Assembly (NCBI RefSeq): GCF_910592395.1
Contig: NC_088315.1
Coordinates: 19,882,219-19,946,218, forward strand
Length of the DNA: 64,000 nucleotides
Direction of reading: 5' to 3'
Source of the DNA: Lineus longissimus
Lineage: Eukaryota > Nemertea > Pilidiophora > Heteronemertea > Lineidae
The translations under genes and the position numbers were made by a program. The notes under the pieces were generated by a model. The model worked only from the letters and a program-made list of their open reading frames with translations. It was not told the origin of the DNA and searched no databases. Shown here in pieces: positions 34,176 to 46,200 of the stretch; position 1 is the stretch's first letter, and every line of letters begins with the position of its first letter.

Positions 34176-36002
34176 AACGCAAGGACCCAACGCGCCGCGT
34201 AGCGCCAAAATAGCAAAGCTGGCGTAACATTTATAACGGGTCACCGTAGTGAACTCATTTTGGACTTCGAAAAGCACGCGACCTAACGCCAACCTATTTA
34301 TGTAAAGCGATAATTAGAAGGGTAGGCATTATTTAAGGAGTTGTAGAGGCATGTTCCTTATGACGTCAGTTCATGCATATTAATGAGGTTGTGACGTATG
34401 TAACACACATATTAAATGAGAAAATGTGACCAATGCGATTTGTTGTAATCATTTCCGTCAACAATATTAACACGTGGGGTATTGTGTTTACATGGATCGG
34501 ATGGAGAGTTTGTACAGTTAACCCACTTCTCCCCAATATCTATTCCACCTGTTTGCTTCAGGTTATGCCTCATGGTGGTGGTGGTGGTGGTGGTGGTGGT
34601 GGGATTGGTAGGAAGACTTTCCAACAAGATTGTAGTAATTAGAAGTACCTTGAGATTAAATTAAAGGGGAAATGAATGCCAAGCAAATTAAACCTTTTTT
34701 AACAATCGGCAAGCCTTCAGGCCTATGAGGCCCGGCTGCTATGAGGCTGATCAGACCAGATCTATTCACCTATCCCTATATATTCCTCAGAGCCTATACA
34801 ACTATTAGAGTGGCATGCGGATGCTAGAATAAAGAAATGCAAGCTGATTCCTCCAATCAAGGCAGGTGGCAGCCCTGGTCACCGGTGAAAGAAACATGAA
34901 ATAATAAATGTTGGCATTTATTAAACTAGTACATGTATGTTTATTGTTTAATGTTTCAAAGCATTTATGAGACAAACATGTTGTATCCGGATCCCCACTA
35001 ATTTTGTTTGACTTTTTCAAGACATATATGATGCAGAAAAGGTAGGTACTCTACTCGAAGTAGGGTCTACTGGCACTCAAGCCTGCAAAAGAAAAGTCAC
35101 ACAACTCAAACAGAACATGTCATTTCCTACAAGTTCAGAAAAAAACACCATCCCTACTGTAAATTCCCATCTGTCCCACCAATCAATATAATGTAGTCCC
35201 AGTTTACAAAGACTTACTGCATTTATCATTTTCAACTTGAAAAAGTCCTGCTCTGTATCATTATACTAATGCCTTAGTCCTCGATCACATGATGGGCAGA
35301 TCCAAACACCCCCCCCCCCCCCCCCCGAGCATGATCTCTAACGGTATATTAACACACATCCGATGAAAAGTTTTGTGGCAGGAGTCACACTCATTGAGGG
35401 TGAGATTTTTTCTCTCCGTCTCTTGAACAGGAAGCCTGCAGACACAGTTTAAATAAACATACAGACTCCTTGACATCTGTCATTTAGGCCATTATCAACT
35501 TTCCGGCCAGCACATCATTACGCATGCGTGTTATATAGGTCGCAATTTCATTAATATGCATGAACTGACGTCACGATGCATATTATAGGAACAAGCCTCT
35601 ACAGCTCCTTAAATAATGCGTACCAATTAGAAGGTTCACTTATTAGTCTGACGCAAGCCAGGCGTTCTTTGTACAAGACGTTATCCACCACAATATATCT
35701 GGGCCGAAGAAACGCTGCGCAAGATTACCTCGAGCTCGAGCTAAGAACACATTATGCTAATAAGCATACTTCCTCATCAAGTTTGAGTTTTCCCAGAATG
35801 GTGCATATCGCGCGAAGCTCCTTGATTAGCCTAATACCATTAGGCCCCGCGTGGTGGTGCTGAGGCGGCCGCTGTAATCAAGAGAGTGAGTGGTTGAGTC
35901 ACTCTAGAAGCCACTTGGTCACAACAAATGACGGGCCTAACCCACATTTCTTACATTTTCGCATTGCTACAATGAAAGACCTAATATTGAAACCACATGT
36001 CT
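34176..36002. mobile_element. Repeat-derived replacement segment in unit 2
   Basis: Sits where units 1 and 3 carry ~4.3 kb with ddl and the last iGluR exon. Its left end (AACGCAAGGACCCAACGCGC) is the reverse complement of the right end of the 31052-31880 element, showing a family relation. It holds a (GGT)9 run at 34574-34600 and an 18-bp C run at 35309-35326. A PHD-like zinc finger frame lies on the minus strand. Whether one or several insertions plus a deletion produced it cannot be resolved. Confidence 0.6.
35285..35476 (-). pseudogene. PHD-like zinc finger fragment
   Basis: A short frame with the spacing C-V-C-R-L-P ... ECDSCHKTFHRMC, that is CxC, CxxC, Hxx C, resembling the PHD-type fingers found in some animal transposon proteins. 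It runs into the poly-C tract and lacks any other domain, so it is taken as a transposon remnant. Confidence 0.4.
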
Positions 36003-36433
36003 GCCACAACGCAGAAAATGGCGATGGACAAGAACATTGTCAACCATGTTTTAAACGATCGGCACACTTGACTATTTGCTCTCTCGTCGACCTGCAACCG
36101 AGACTAAACCTTCTTTGCCTAAAGTCGTTCAATGTTGTTTCGACGCTTAGATAGTGTAAAACATGCGACTCTGATAGTACGTCGATTACGTCATTGTCAG
36201 GATCGTGGCACTATCCAAGTCCATCGAGGAAACGTAACGGCGTCATAATGATTTCCCTGACCTGACATCGGCCTCGGGGAAACTTGGCAATTCTGTAGTT
36301 TTTATTTTTTCCATTTCCTGGGGAATTTGGTAATGTGTTATGATATTGTAGTGTGGAAGGTGACTGAGTACAGCCGACCGTTGACTGGAAGTATCGGCCT
36401 TATTTTATACTGCGCTAGTCCTTTGACACTTAC

Positions 36434-36690
36434 ATTTTGTTAATCGCCTGGCCGAATAGCGAATTCTTCGGAAGAGCAAATCCATATCCCGCCGTAAAGA
36501 ATTGCTGATCCCCAACAGTAAACTTGTCACAATTTGTATTGGCGAGGTATTCGAAGAAAGCCTTGTCACCAATCCACGCCCATTTCCCTTCGTCCATTAG
36601 CTTTAACTGTTCTCCCCAGGCCATAGGTCTTTGTGACATCCCCTCCATCATCGAGTAGACTTTACCGTAAGTAGACTGTGGATCTGATTC
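36434..36690 (-). pseudogene. iGluR-like S2 exon without its last exon, unit 2
   Basis: Exon homologous to 14798-15054, frame intact (ESDPQSTYGKVYSMMEG; WAWIGDKAFFEYLAN). The downstream exon with the M4 helix and stop has been lost with the 34176-36002 replacement, so no complete product can be made unless another exon is used. Confidence 0.65.
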
Positions 36691-36942
36691 CTATATTGAC
36701 AATTTTTAAAAACAAAGCAGTTGTAGATACCCAAAACAAAACAAAAAATATCATAAGGGCTCATCTCCACATAAGCCATTCACACGGCGTATTTCGCACA
36801 TGGGGCCCTTGTCTGTTAGCATATGCGGTGTGAGACAGCAGGGAGCTTGGAAAATTTCTCGAAACGTCAACGTGAACGCATATCCCATTGTTCGACACCG
36901 TTACCAAGAGATCGAACAATGCGATATGTGTTCTTGTTGGCG

Positions 36943-38574
36943 TTAGGGGCTTTGCGGAAACTCTCTATGTAAGAAACGCTTGAAATAGCTATACCAACGA
37001 GCCGACTCGGTCAAATTGTCCTCTAACCCATATGTCTCATCAAGTTCATGTAGCAGCGAAGAGTTGTTTAGAATGTCATCAGTGACTTGAGAAGTGGTGC
37101 CGAGTGTCTCATCGACCATGCTGGTGCTATCAAGTCCCATCAAAAATGATCTATTTGAACCCTCGTCTCTTGTTATTGCCTGACTGCTAATACTCACGGT
37201 ACCAACAGTTCTCACACTCGATGCAGCATAATTTGTGACTGGATCCCCAAATGTGCTCATGCTGGTCGTTCTTTCAGCAGATGTGACTGTATCCCCAATT
37301 GTCCTCACGCTTGTCGTTCCTTCAGCAGATGTGACTGGATCCCCAAATGTGCTCATGCTGGTCGTTCTTTCAGCAGATGTGACTGTGTCCCCAATTGTCC
37401 TCACGCTGGTCGCTCTTTCAGCAGATGTGACTGGAAGTCCAATTGTGCTCATGCTGGTCGTTCTTTCAGCAGATGTGACTGTGTCCCCAATTGTCCTCAC
37501 GCTGGTCGTTCCTTCAGCAGATGTGACTGTGTCCCCAATTGTGCTCATGCTGGTCGTTCCTTCAGCAGATGTGACTGTATCCCCAATTGTCCTCACGCTG
37601 GTCGTTCCTTCAGGAGATGTGACTGTATTACCTATTGTCCTCACGCTGGTCGTTCCTTCAGCAGATGTGACTGTATCCCCAATTGTCCTCACGCTTGTCG
37701 TTCCTTCAGCAGATGTGACTGTGTCCCCAATTGTCCTCACGCTGGTTGTTTCTTCAGCAGATGTGACTGTATCCCCAATTGTCCTCACACTGGTCGTTCC
37801 TTCAGCAGATGTGACTGTATCCCCTATTGCCCTCAGGCTGGTCGTTCCTTCAGCAGATGTGACTGTATCCCCAATTGTCCTCACGCTGGTCGTTCCTTCA
37901 GCAGATGTAATTGAATCCCCAATTGTCCTCACGCTGGTCGTTCCTTCAGCAGATGTGACTGTATCCCCTATTGTCCTCACGCTGGTCGTTCCTTCAGCAG
38001 ATGTGACTGTATCCCCAATTGTCCTCACGCTGGTCGTTCCTTCAGCAGATGTGACTGTATCCCCTATTGTCCTCACGCTTGTCGTTCCTTCAGCAGATGT
38101 GATTGAATCCCCAATTGTCCTCACGATGGTCGTTCCTTCAGCAGATGTGACTGTGTCCCCAATTGTCCTCACGCTGGTCGTTTCTTCAGCAGATGTGACT
38201 GTATCCCCAATTGTCCTCACGCTGGTCGTTCCTTCAGCAGATGTGACTGTGTCCCCAATTGTCCTCACGCTGGTCGTTTCTTCAGCAGATGTGACTGTAT
38301 CCTCAATTGTCCTGACAATGGCCGTTGTGACTGTATTTCTAGATATTGTCTTCAGGTTGGTTGTTTTAGCAAATGTGACTGCGTCCCAAGTTGTCCCCGC
38401 ACTGGTTGTTCCACCAGTTGATGTTACAGCAGATTTGACTGTATTTACTTCCACAAACGTTTTGTCATTTTTGCCGCCTCGTTCATCGGCAGTCTTGTTA
38501 CTTCCCGAAGGCCATCCAGTCGATGGTACCACAACATACAACAAGATGAGGAATACCAAGCGGTGTATTGACAT
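36943..38574 (-). CDS. Mucin-like secreted protein, unit 2 (543 aa)
   Basis: Paralogue of 15304-16455: same signal peptide (one His for Arg), same N- and C-terminal unique regions, but 160 residues longer, exactly ten extra 16-residue repeats. Some repeats have variant cores (DSITSAEG, FGDPVTSAEG). The frame is open throughout. A TATAAAATC again lies just upstream of the ATG. Secreted, heavily O-glycosylated product inferred. Confidence 0.84.
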   Translation of the reverse strand: MSIHRLVFLILLYVVVPSTGWPSGSNKTADERGGKNDKTFVEVNTVKSAVTSTGGTTSAGTTWDAVTFAKTTNLKTISRNTVTTAIVRTIEDTVTSAEETTSVRTIGDTVTSAEGTTSVRTIGDTVTSAEETTSVRTIGDTVTSAEGTTIVRTIGDSITSAEGTTSVRTIGDTVTSAEGTTSVRTIGDTVTSAEGTTSVRTIGDTVTSAEGTTSVRTIGDSITSAEGTTSVRTIGDTVTSAEGTTSLRAIGDTVTSAEGTTSVRTIGDTVTSAEETTSVRTIGDTVTSAEGTTSVRTIGDTVTSAEGTTSVRTIGNTVTSPEGTTSVRTIGDTVTSAEGTTSMSTIGDTVTSAEGTTSVRTIGDTVTSAERTTSMSTIGLPVTSAERATSVRTIGDTVTSAERTTSMSTFGDPVTSAEGTTSVRTIGDTVTSAERTTSMSTFGDPVTNYAASSVRTVGTVSISSQAITRDEGSNRSFLMGLDSTSMVDETLGTTSQVTDDILNNSSLLHELDETYGLEDNLTESARWYSYFKRFLHREFPQSP

Positions 38575-39076
38575 TATCGGCTCGTAAATGTTGATTTTAT
38601 AGTCCTTTTTGAAGAATCTGTTGAATCTAAACTAATATGCATTCACTTTTCTTGGAGTGAAACGCAATTACCTAGATTTACTATATAACGGTTGATAATG
38701 ATGTAATCATTCCAATGAAGTAATACCTATTCTTTGTGGACAGACTAATGAGCTACTTCAAAGTTACGCCGGCTCGTCTCATCAGGCGATAGGCAAATTT
38801 CATGTCAACACTTTCTTTTAAAAGGTGATTTGGCTCCTATTGGGGCGTATTTAATCACGAGGTGTTGTGCGCGTACGGAGCGATTAAATGTTGTCCGGGT
38901 GCGGGATAAAAACTGGTAGTCATCTCCAAGGCTGGGAAGGAAGGCAAGCTTAGACTTGGAGGCCTCCCGGTTCCCCAGCTTTCTCAAATCTTCTAGTAGC
39001 CGGTTCCACATTGGCAAATAATGAGATAGACGTTCACGTTGGCAAAGCAAGTATTATTATTATTATTATCATTATA

Positions 39077-39942
39077 CAGTGGAACCCCGGTCGGCGACCA
39101 CCCCGCTATGACGACCAAGGATCGCCGGTCCCGAATGGTTTCCTCTCTAATTACCATTACAAGGCCCCCGGTAATACGACCACCCCCGTACCCAGCCAGA
39201 CCACGACCACTAGATTGGGCGGTCCCAATGACCAAATTTACCCCTCTAACCCGACCAAAAGGCCTAATTGGCGTAATCGATCGCGACCGCGTCTCCAATT
39301 AACCCGGCAATTAACACCTCGGCGCAAAGCTCTCTCTCTTCATTATTATAACACCACGGACAGTGGCTATCATGAGAATCCATATGAAAACTTTTGTACA
39401 GGCAGTTACTATCAGTTGAAAACTAATAAACTGCGTTCTACTAACGTTTTTTGAATCAATATATCCCTGTTTTTTTCATCATTCAGCCCTGTCAGTGTTA
39501 GACATGCTGGGTACCGACAGCAAAAAATCATGTGATTTGCATTAAGTCAGGCAGCGTTTATCACCGTTTTTAAGTCCAACATTTTTTTCACTAGTTTTTT
39601 TTCTGCATAAAATGAAGAAACATAATCAATCCCAAACAATTTTTGGCTTTGAAAATTTTTCAGAATTTTGAACTGATGAAACAATTCAAATCTGAAGGAT
39701 GAAAACATTTCTGAGTCCAAATATTTTTTTCACTTGTTGTTTTTCTGCTCAAAATGAAGAGACATCATCAGCCCCCAAAAAATTTTGGCTTTGAAATCTT
39801 TTCAGAATTTTGAACATATAAAAATGTTCAACAATTTTGGCGAGAATACCTAATCATGCATTTCGTCTCCGGATTTTCAACTTCACTAACGTGACCATTC
39901 AACCTAGGTCCCATGAGTCATCATGTTACCGGGGTTCCACTG
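39077..39942. mobile_element. TA-flanked non-autonomous element (unit 2)
   Basis: Left end CAGTGGAACCCCGGTCGGCG, right end ACCGGGGTTCCACTG, TA on both sides. Orthologue of 16958-17955 without its small internal insert. Confidence 0.68.
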
Positions 39943-40135
39943 TATAGCGCATAATCCAACAGGTTTCAGTGGTTCAAAGCGCTTCACATTATTACCCCTA
40001 GCTATTGGCCTCTACATTAGGGGGTCAAGCTTTACGATCTGGAGTATAACAGGTCTGAGCTGCAGCTATACAGCGCTCAGGACTTACATTCATAGTTAGA
40101 CTGTTGTACACTGAGAGCAATGTCGTTTTTGTATA

Positions 40136-40325
40136 CAGTAGAACCTCTCTTAGCGGACACCTCTATATCAAGGACAACATCTCTATTAAGTACCATAGTT
40201 TTGGTCCCAAAGTGATACATTATTGTAGTTTATATAGTCTATTTGACCTCTCTAATCAAGACACCTTTCTATTAAGGACAGCACTTGTCAGTCCAGAGGT
40301 TGTCCTTAATAAAGAGGTTCTACTG
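40136..40325. mobile_element. TA-flanked MITE 2 (unit 2)
   Basis: Orthologue of 18149-18338; ends CAGTAGAACCTCTCTTAGCG and its complement, TA target. Confidence 0.72.
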
Positions 40326-41235
40326 TAACTTCTGTTAATTCTAAATCAGTCATTTGAGGGCAGTCAGACTACTGGGACAGTGTCACTTTATCTATACATC
40401 AATTGATTAGTCCCTTGGACCGATGTCTTTCCTAATTGGTATTGAATTAAAGGTATATAACGAATAATTACCATGAAATGGGATGCGTCACTCTTTTGTA
40501 ACAAAGAGAAATATAATAGGTTGTCCTCAAGAGGATGCCTCAACGACTTGTAAGGCTAACCTGAATATGTACTTGAATCTCTCATCGTCATCATCATCAC
40601 CACCAATCATCATCATGATAATGATAATAATGATGATTTTAGAATTATTTATCTCTATAAAAGAGAATGATGTACATTTTCGTTCACACATTCGTGATAC
40701 AGTAAAATACAAGCGAATAAAGAATACATATCATCTACACCTAAAAAGACTTCGATGTACATTCATGATACAGTAAAATACAAGCGAATAAAGAATACAT
40801 AATTATCTACACCTAAAAAGACTTCGTAAAAAAGAAAAGACATGATCAGCCCAAGATAGAAAAGTGTTTCCTCATCGTTCTGGCCAAAGGTACTCTGTTG
40901 AACTCAGGAATGCGACCATATCACATTTACCGAAAGAAACTGGTGTTGCACAACTCTATACTGAAGAAACTGAGTACATTATGTATAGCTCTCTCAGACT
41001 TATTATAAACCGTTGTACAGTGGAGTCTATTTCAATGGGCCAATCACAACGAGGATAGCTCCCTACTACAGCCTCGGTCTCATGAATGTTCGCCTTTTCA
41101 GGTTTCATATTTGCAATACATCCTCAGGCGCATGGTTATACTCTCACCGAGGTTGGCATCTCGCGATTTCGCATTCCGCATCTCGCGGTTTATAATAAGC
41201 CGCTCTCTCACCGTGTCAACTAAAGTCGGTCAACT

Positions 41236-41361
41236 ATGACACCGGCTGCCCAGGGCTGTGTAACATTACTATTTGTGATCACACTGTTACAGTTTAGTGA
41301 CAAGAGGTCAGCCAAGTACCTTTGGCCAGGCCTATCTGAAAAACCACATTGCACCAGGTAG
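41236..41361 (+). CDS. Possible signal-peptide exon (unit 2)
   Basis: Copy of 19249-19386; MTPAAQGCVTLLFVITLLQF then SDKRSA, ending at a TAG four codons earlier. The leader is preserved while the tail is not, as expected if only the part before a donor codes. Confidence 0.22.
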   Translation: MTPAAQGCVTLLFVITLLQFSDKRSAKYLWPGLSEKPHCTR

Positions 41362-43176
41362 AAAAAAACGTGAATTTACACTTTTGTTTGAAAACAAGAT
41401 CTCTGGCGGTCACATCATTGCAAGTTGAATAATCCTACAATAAACCGCAATGAGTTGAAAAACCAATAGGTCATGACACTGTCCGTAAAATGTGACTTGC
41501 TATGTATTCTGTGCAATGATAAAAAAAATCTACATTCACTTTTAATGTATGCATGGAAATTGTTGGAGTAGAGCACAATATTTGCAATTTTACTAGGATT
41601 GAATGTCTCATGACGAGCGAGCATTTTCACGATTTTGGTAGATAGACATTTTGTAAACCAAATACTATAAAGAAATTGAGTCACCTGGAGCATGATTCAA
41701 AGCTGATCTCATCTAAAAGCAACGCTCATTCCGCCATGAAGGCATCTTCACCCCTCAATGTAATGACATGGCTAAGCTTACAGACAACGCAACGAGGGCA
41801 ATACCGCTAGAAGTTCAGTAAGCCATGAAGGAGGAATACACCACATTCCGCCATGAAGGCATCTTCACCCCTCAATGTAATGACATGGCTAAGCTTACAG
41901 ACAACGCAACGAGGGCAATACCGCTAGAAGTTCAGTATGCCATGAAGGAGGAATACACCAAATCACAAAAAAGAAAACTCTGGTGATTTCACCCAGTAGG
42001 TCAAACCAAGACCATGACCAAGAGTGGGCCATCTGATCGGAATTGATCAAGTAATGGCAATTTTATGCCTTTTCAAGCGCATCACGTTAATTTGCCCTTA
42101 CTTCGCAACTACAAGAAATCAGGCTGAGTCGATTCCACAGTCTGTTGTCTTCAAAGCCCGCTCACACCCAGGTCTAAATTCTCATCGTTGTACAGTCTTA
42201 TCAACGGATCACCAGAGTAAATCTTGATAAACCGACTCCCACGAAACACCTTTCAACATGGTCGATGCCTAAACCGGCAGGGCAAATAGACGTCATGCGA
42301 GTTTTGCTAGCAGTGCAATTTTTCATGTTTTTGACATGAAATAAGGCAAGTGAGAAAAACTCCTTCAATGACAGAACGAACGCGGAGGGGAGAAAAAGAA
42401 CAATAAAAAGCTCGAAGCATCTAAGGTGACCAAGGTTCATCATCAAATTAGCACATCTTATTTCATTAATTAACTGCAAATTAGTATAATAATGGCCAAT
42501 ACATGTAATTGTCATCCAAGGTATCACATAATACAATCGTTGGCGAATCTTGCTACTTTTTATCACTTTCTGATGAATAACAAGACATCAAATAAAAAAG
42601 CTGTACTTCGATCAACCGACAATGAAACGTAATAGGAATAAAGTCTTAAGCAGTTCAGACAAGGCAAAGCGAAATACTATTGAGTGGACCCTTTGAGGAA
42701 TCTTCGTCTTCCTTTTTTTCACAGCGCGGGACGTCATCGCGTCTTCGCTGACTGCAGACAGCGTATCTCATTCAGTTTTGTTTTGTTGTAGAACACTTCA
42801 GAATCGTGTCCCATATCAAGATGAATCAATCTTTTTGGACACATATCACTCCGGAGTATATAAGCGTAATTGCTTCTGGACACAGTTCAAATAATAAAGA
42901 TACCATAGTAAGCCTCGTCCCAAGTCATTGCGCATCTCCGCCAATTCCTGACTGAAGGTTGGATTGTAGTTAGTAAATTCGTTCCAACCTTTCGTCAGGA
43001 ACGTTTTATATATACCGGTGCGATCCACCAACGAAATATCACGAGATCTCGTAGGGAGGCACGTAGTTTTACCAGGCTGACTTATAGTTAACCGAAACTC
43101 ATTCTCTCTTTGATAATGTAATAGGTATCACCACCACATGTCCGACCGCTTGATATCGTATTACCGCTCTTTGTCT

Positions 43177-43263
43177 TCATTGATTTTTAGCAGCTCTCCT
43201 CAGCATCTCTGCTACCTCTCTGTGTCCTCTGTCTTCAGCCAACATTAGGGCAGTTCTTCCCCT
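43177..43263 (-). CDS. Gene C terminal ankyrin exon with stop
   Basis: Acceptor ATTACAG and 28 codons encoding a capping-type ankyrin repeat (RGRTALMLAEDRGHREVAEM then LRRAAKNQ), then TGA at 43177-43179. Phase 0 matches the preceding array exon. It has no near-identical copies in the array, as expected for a fixed last exon. Confidence 0.74.
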   Translation of the reverse strand, partial: RGRTALMLAEDRGHREVAEMLRRAAKNQ

Positions 43264-46200
43264 CTGTAATGAAGAGACATGAGAGAGATCAATGCCACAA
43301 TCATAATGTGACCTTGAACTTCTTGTTGCTAACATCTTAGTTATTTCAAGAACGAAGATGAACCTCTCCTTTGGAATATACAGTACATGTACTAACCACT
43401 TTTACATATCACTTATATTGATCTGAGTCTGTCTCAAAGCGCTTTACAATAACAAACGGTATTTTTCTATTTATAGAAGCCGTAAAGTGTTCTGAGAAAA
43501 CTGGTGCAAAAGTTGGTATATGTGGCAAACTTATGTTATGGGTCAAAAGGGCGTTTAGTTAGTCTCATCGCGTCGCATAAAAAAGAGGAGCTTTAATAGT
43601 TTCTGAAAGATAAGATAAAGGAATGCCTTGAGGACAATTGTTAAGGGATGGAATCAATGACCCCCCCCCCCCCCTATTTAGTTTCCGCAAAATAAGAAAT
43701 AATGTTTAGTCCGACTTACGATTTGCTACTTCATATTATCGAGCATACCAGGCATGAAAATGAAGCCATTAGTAACAAAACATCAACCTGATACCCTGTC
43801 TCCGATGTTATGTCTGCATCAGCTTGAATCATTTCTGTTATTATGTCATTGTGACCACTCAATGTGCGAGTAGTGCCGTACAGCCGAATGAATGGATTGT
43901 CAAAGATGATAGATAACAAAGCAACAAGAAGCCATGATAAGATTCATTCACATTGTTTCATGTAACTAAACCAAGAGGAAAGACTGAATTATCATAAAAA
44001 TGCATCAGAAACAAAAGACTTGAAAACACGAATAAGTCAATCATCTCAGTCAATTGACAGTGTGTTGCAATGATTAATGTTGACCGTGAAATGTATTTTC
44101 AAATGCGGGTTGAATTGCAAGTGCGCGCTCTCAGACTTATTTTGATGCATCAATTTTCCATTAAAACGAAAGGTGTTGCCGATAAATATTGATTTTTTGG
44201 AGAGGGGGTCAGCAAATATTAATTTTTAATGCAGATTCATGACGCATTACTATGTAAGTTTATCTAGCCTCGTATGGAGCCATCAGCTCATTGCCATGAA
44301 TCTGATACTCTACCGAAGTTATGATGTTCACGTCAGCGCCCGCTTTGATCAGGTCTGCTACGACTTCCTTGTGACCCCTCAGGCAGGCGTCCATGAGTGC
44401 CGTCTCGCCACCCTAAATGTCAAAGATAAAAGACAACAAGCAAACAAGTCAGCAATGTTAAAGCTTCATCCACATTTTTTACATGTAACTAAACCAAGAG
44501 GAAAGAATGAAATATCAGAAAAAATGCATTAAAAACAAAAGCCTTGACAACACGAATATAATATTAATCACTTCACTCAATTGAGAAAGTATAACAATTA
44601 CCAGTAATTTTCATCAATTTTTCATCAAAACGAAAGGTGTTGCCGATAAATATTGATTTTTTTGGGGAGGGGTCAGCAAATATCAATTTGTATGCCGATT
44701 CATGACGCATTACTATGTAAGTTTATCTAGCCTCATATAGAGCCATCAACTCATTGCCATGAATCTGATACTCTACCTCATTTCTGATGTTCACGTCAGC
44801 GCCCGCTTTGATCAGGTCTGCTACGACTTCCTTGTGACCCCCAGGGAAGGCGTACATGAGTGCCGTCCAGCCAAACTAAATGTCAAAGATAAAAGACAAC
44901 AAGGAAACAAGTCAGCAGTGTTAAGGTTCATTCACATTTTTTACATGTAACTAAACCCAGAAGTATTAGGGTAGCAGGAAGGGTTGGGCGTTTGTGGTTT
45001 CTGAGTCTGAGGGGGTTGGTGTCTGTTGACTGTGCTTTAAGAGAGACTAGGCATGGCGCCAGTCTCTCTTAAAGCACAGTCAACAGGCATTTGGTCTCAG
45101 TATTTGGGTTTTGATTGCCAGGACTGTACCCCTGTAAAAGTCAGAGGAGGAGAAGTTTGGAATGATGAAAGCATTGAAGAAGAAGAAATGTTATTATATA
45201 TTGAGGAAAGCAAAATTTATTATGAGACTAGAAGGCAGTGTCCTGACTTGATTATTTTGAAAATGGCAGTCTGAACACATTAAAAGGTGGAACATGGCAT
45301 TTTATCGACTTTGAAGTGTTCCGCAGTTAAAGGGAGACTATAGGCAGCAGCTAGGTAGGCAAGATGAAGTCATACAAATTTGCCAATAGGGGTCAGTCAT
45401 ATCTCTAGGCATGGCGCAAGTCTCTCTTAAAGCACAGTCAACAGGCATTTGGTCTTAGTATTTGGGTACAGAATCAAGGCAGAATCAAGGCAGCTCAGAG
45501 AGCAATGATTGAACGATGCTGTGGACAAGTCCAAGGATACTGCATCAGTCACGACCAACTTCTCATCAGAAAGCGTCACCACCAGCATATTCAATGTTCA
45601 GTTCCAACCTGTACCAGTCCAATGCACGCCTGTCATGGTCAGCAGTGGTCAGCTTAGCGCGATATGGAACATTCTTCCGAAACTCAAGCGAGGGAAGTCT
45701 GCTCATTAGCATATCTCGCGCACTGCTCCTTCTTGTCAAACATCGTAGTGAAATCGTGGTACAGTGGGGCGTCCTCGAGGATTGCAGCTGGTCGGACAGA
45801 CGTGAGGTGGAATGTGGGCGGCTGCACTTCTTCGTTGATGTGCGATGGCAGATAGCACAGTTGTTGCGTTGCATGACAGCTGAAAGTGAATGTGATATCA
45901 TAGAACTGAGGCGTTTGCAATGAGACTATAGGTGAAGTAGAAGCAAGGAGTGAAATGGGCCATCTTCCAGTGACTAATATACAGAGTAAGGGCACTGGGT
46001 GTTGTTAGATTCAGCATTGAATGTATTCCTCGTACAAGCGTGAATAGTGTGGACATACAGTGAGAGGTGAGAGACCCCTATTGACTACTTCTTGTAACTT
46101 TATCTTGGATATTATATTAGTATTGAACTTCTAGCCATGGATTATGAAGAAATTGAAGTTGTAGGCATGGAATATGAAAAATTATTCAACGTTGAAAGAC

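Larger units (their letters stand above)
21624..43760. repeat. Tandem segmental duplication, unit 2
   Basis: Second copy of the block. It carries most of gene B, the first iGluR-like exon, a longer mucin-like gene and the terminal exon of gene C. It differs by a 2.98-kb TIR element (30485-33465) and by replacement of the part matching unit 1 ~10080-14362 with a 1.8-kb repeat-derived segment (34176-36002). The ddl gene and the last iGluR exon are therefore absent. The right junction is a direct continuation into unit 3 at 43761. Confidence 0.93.
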
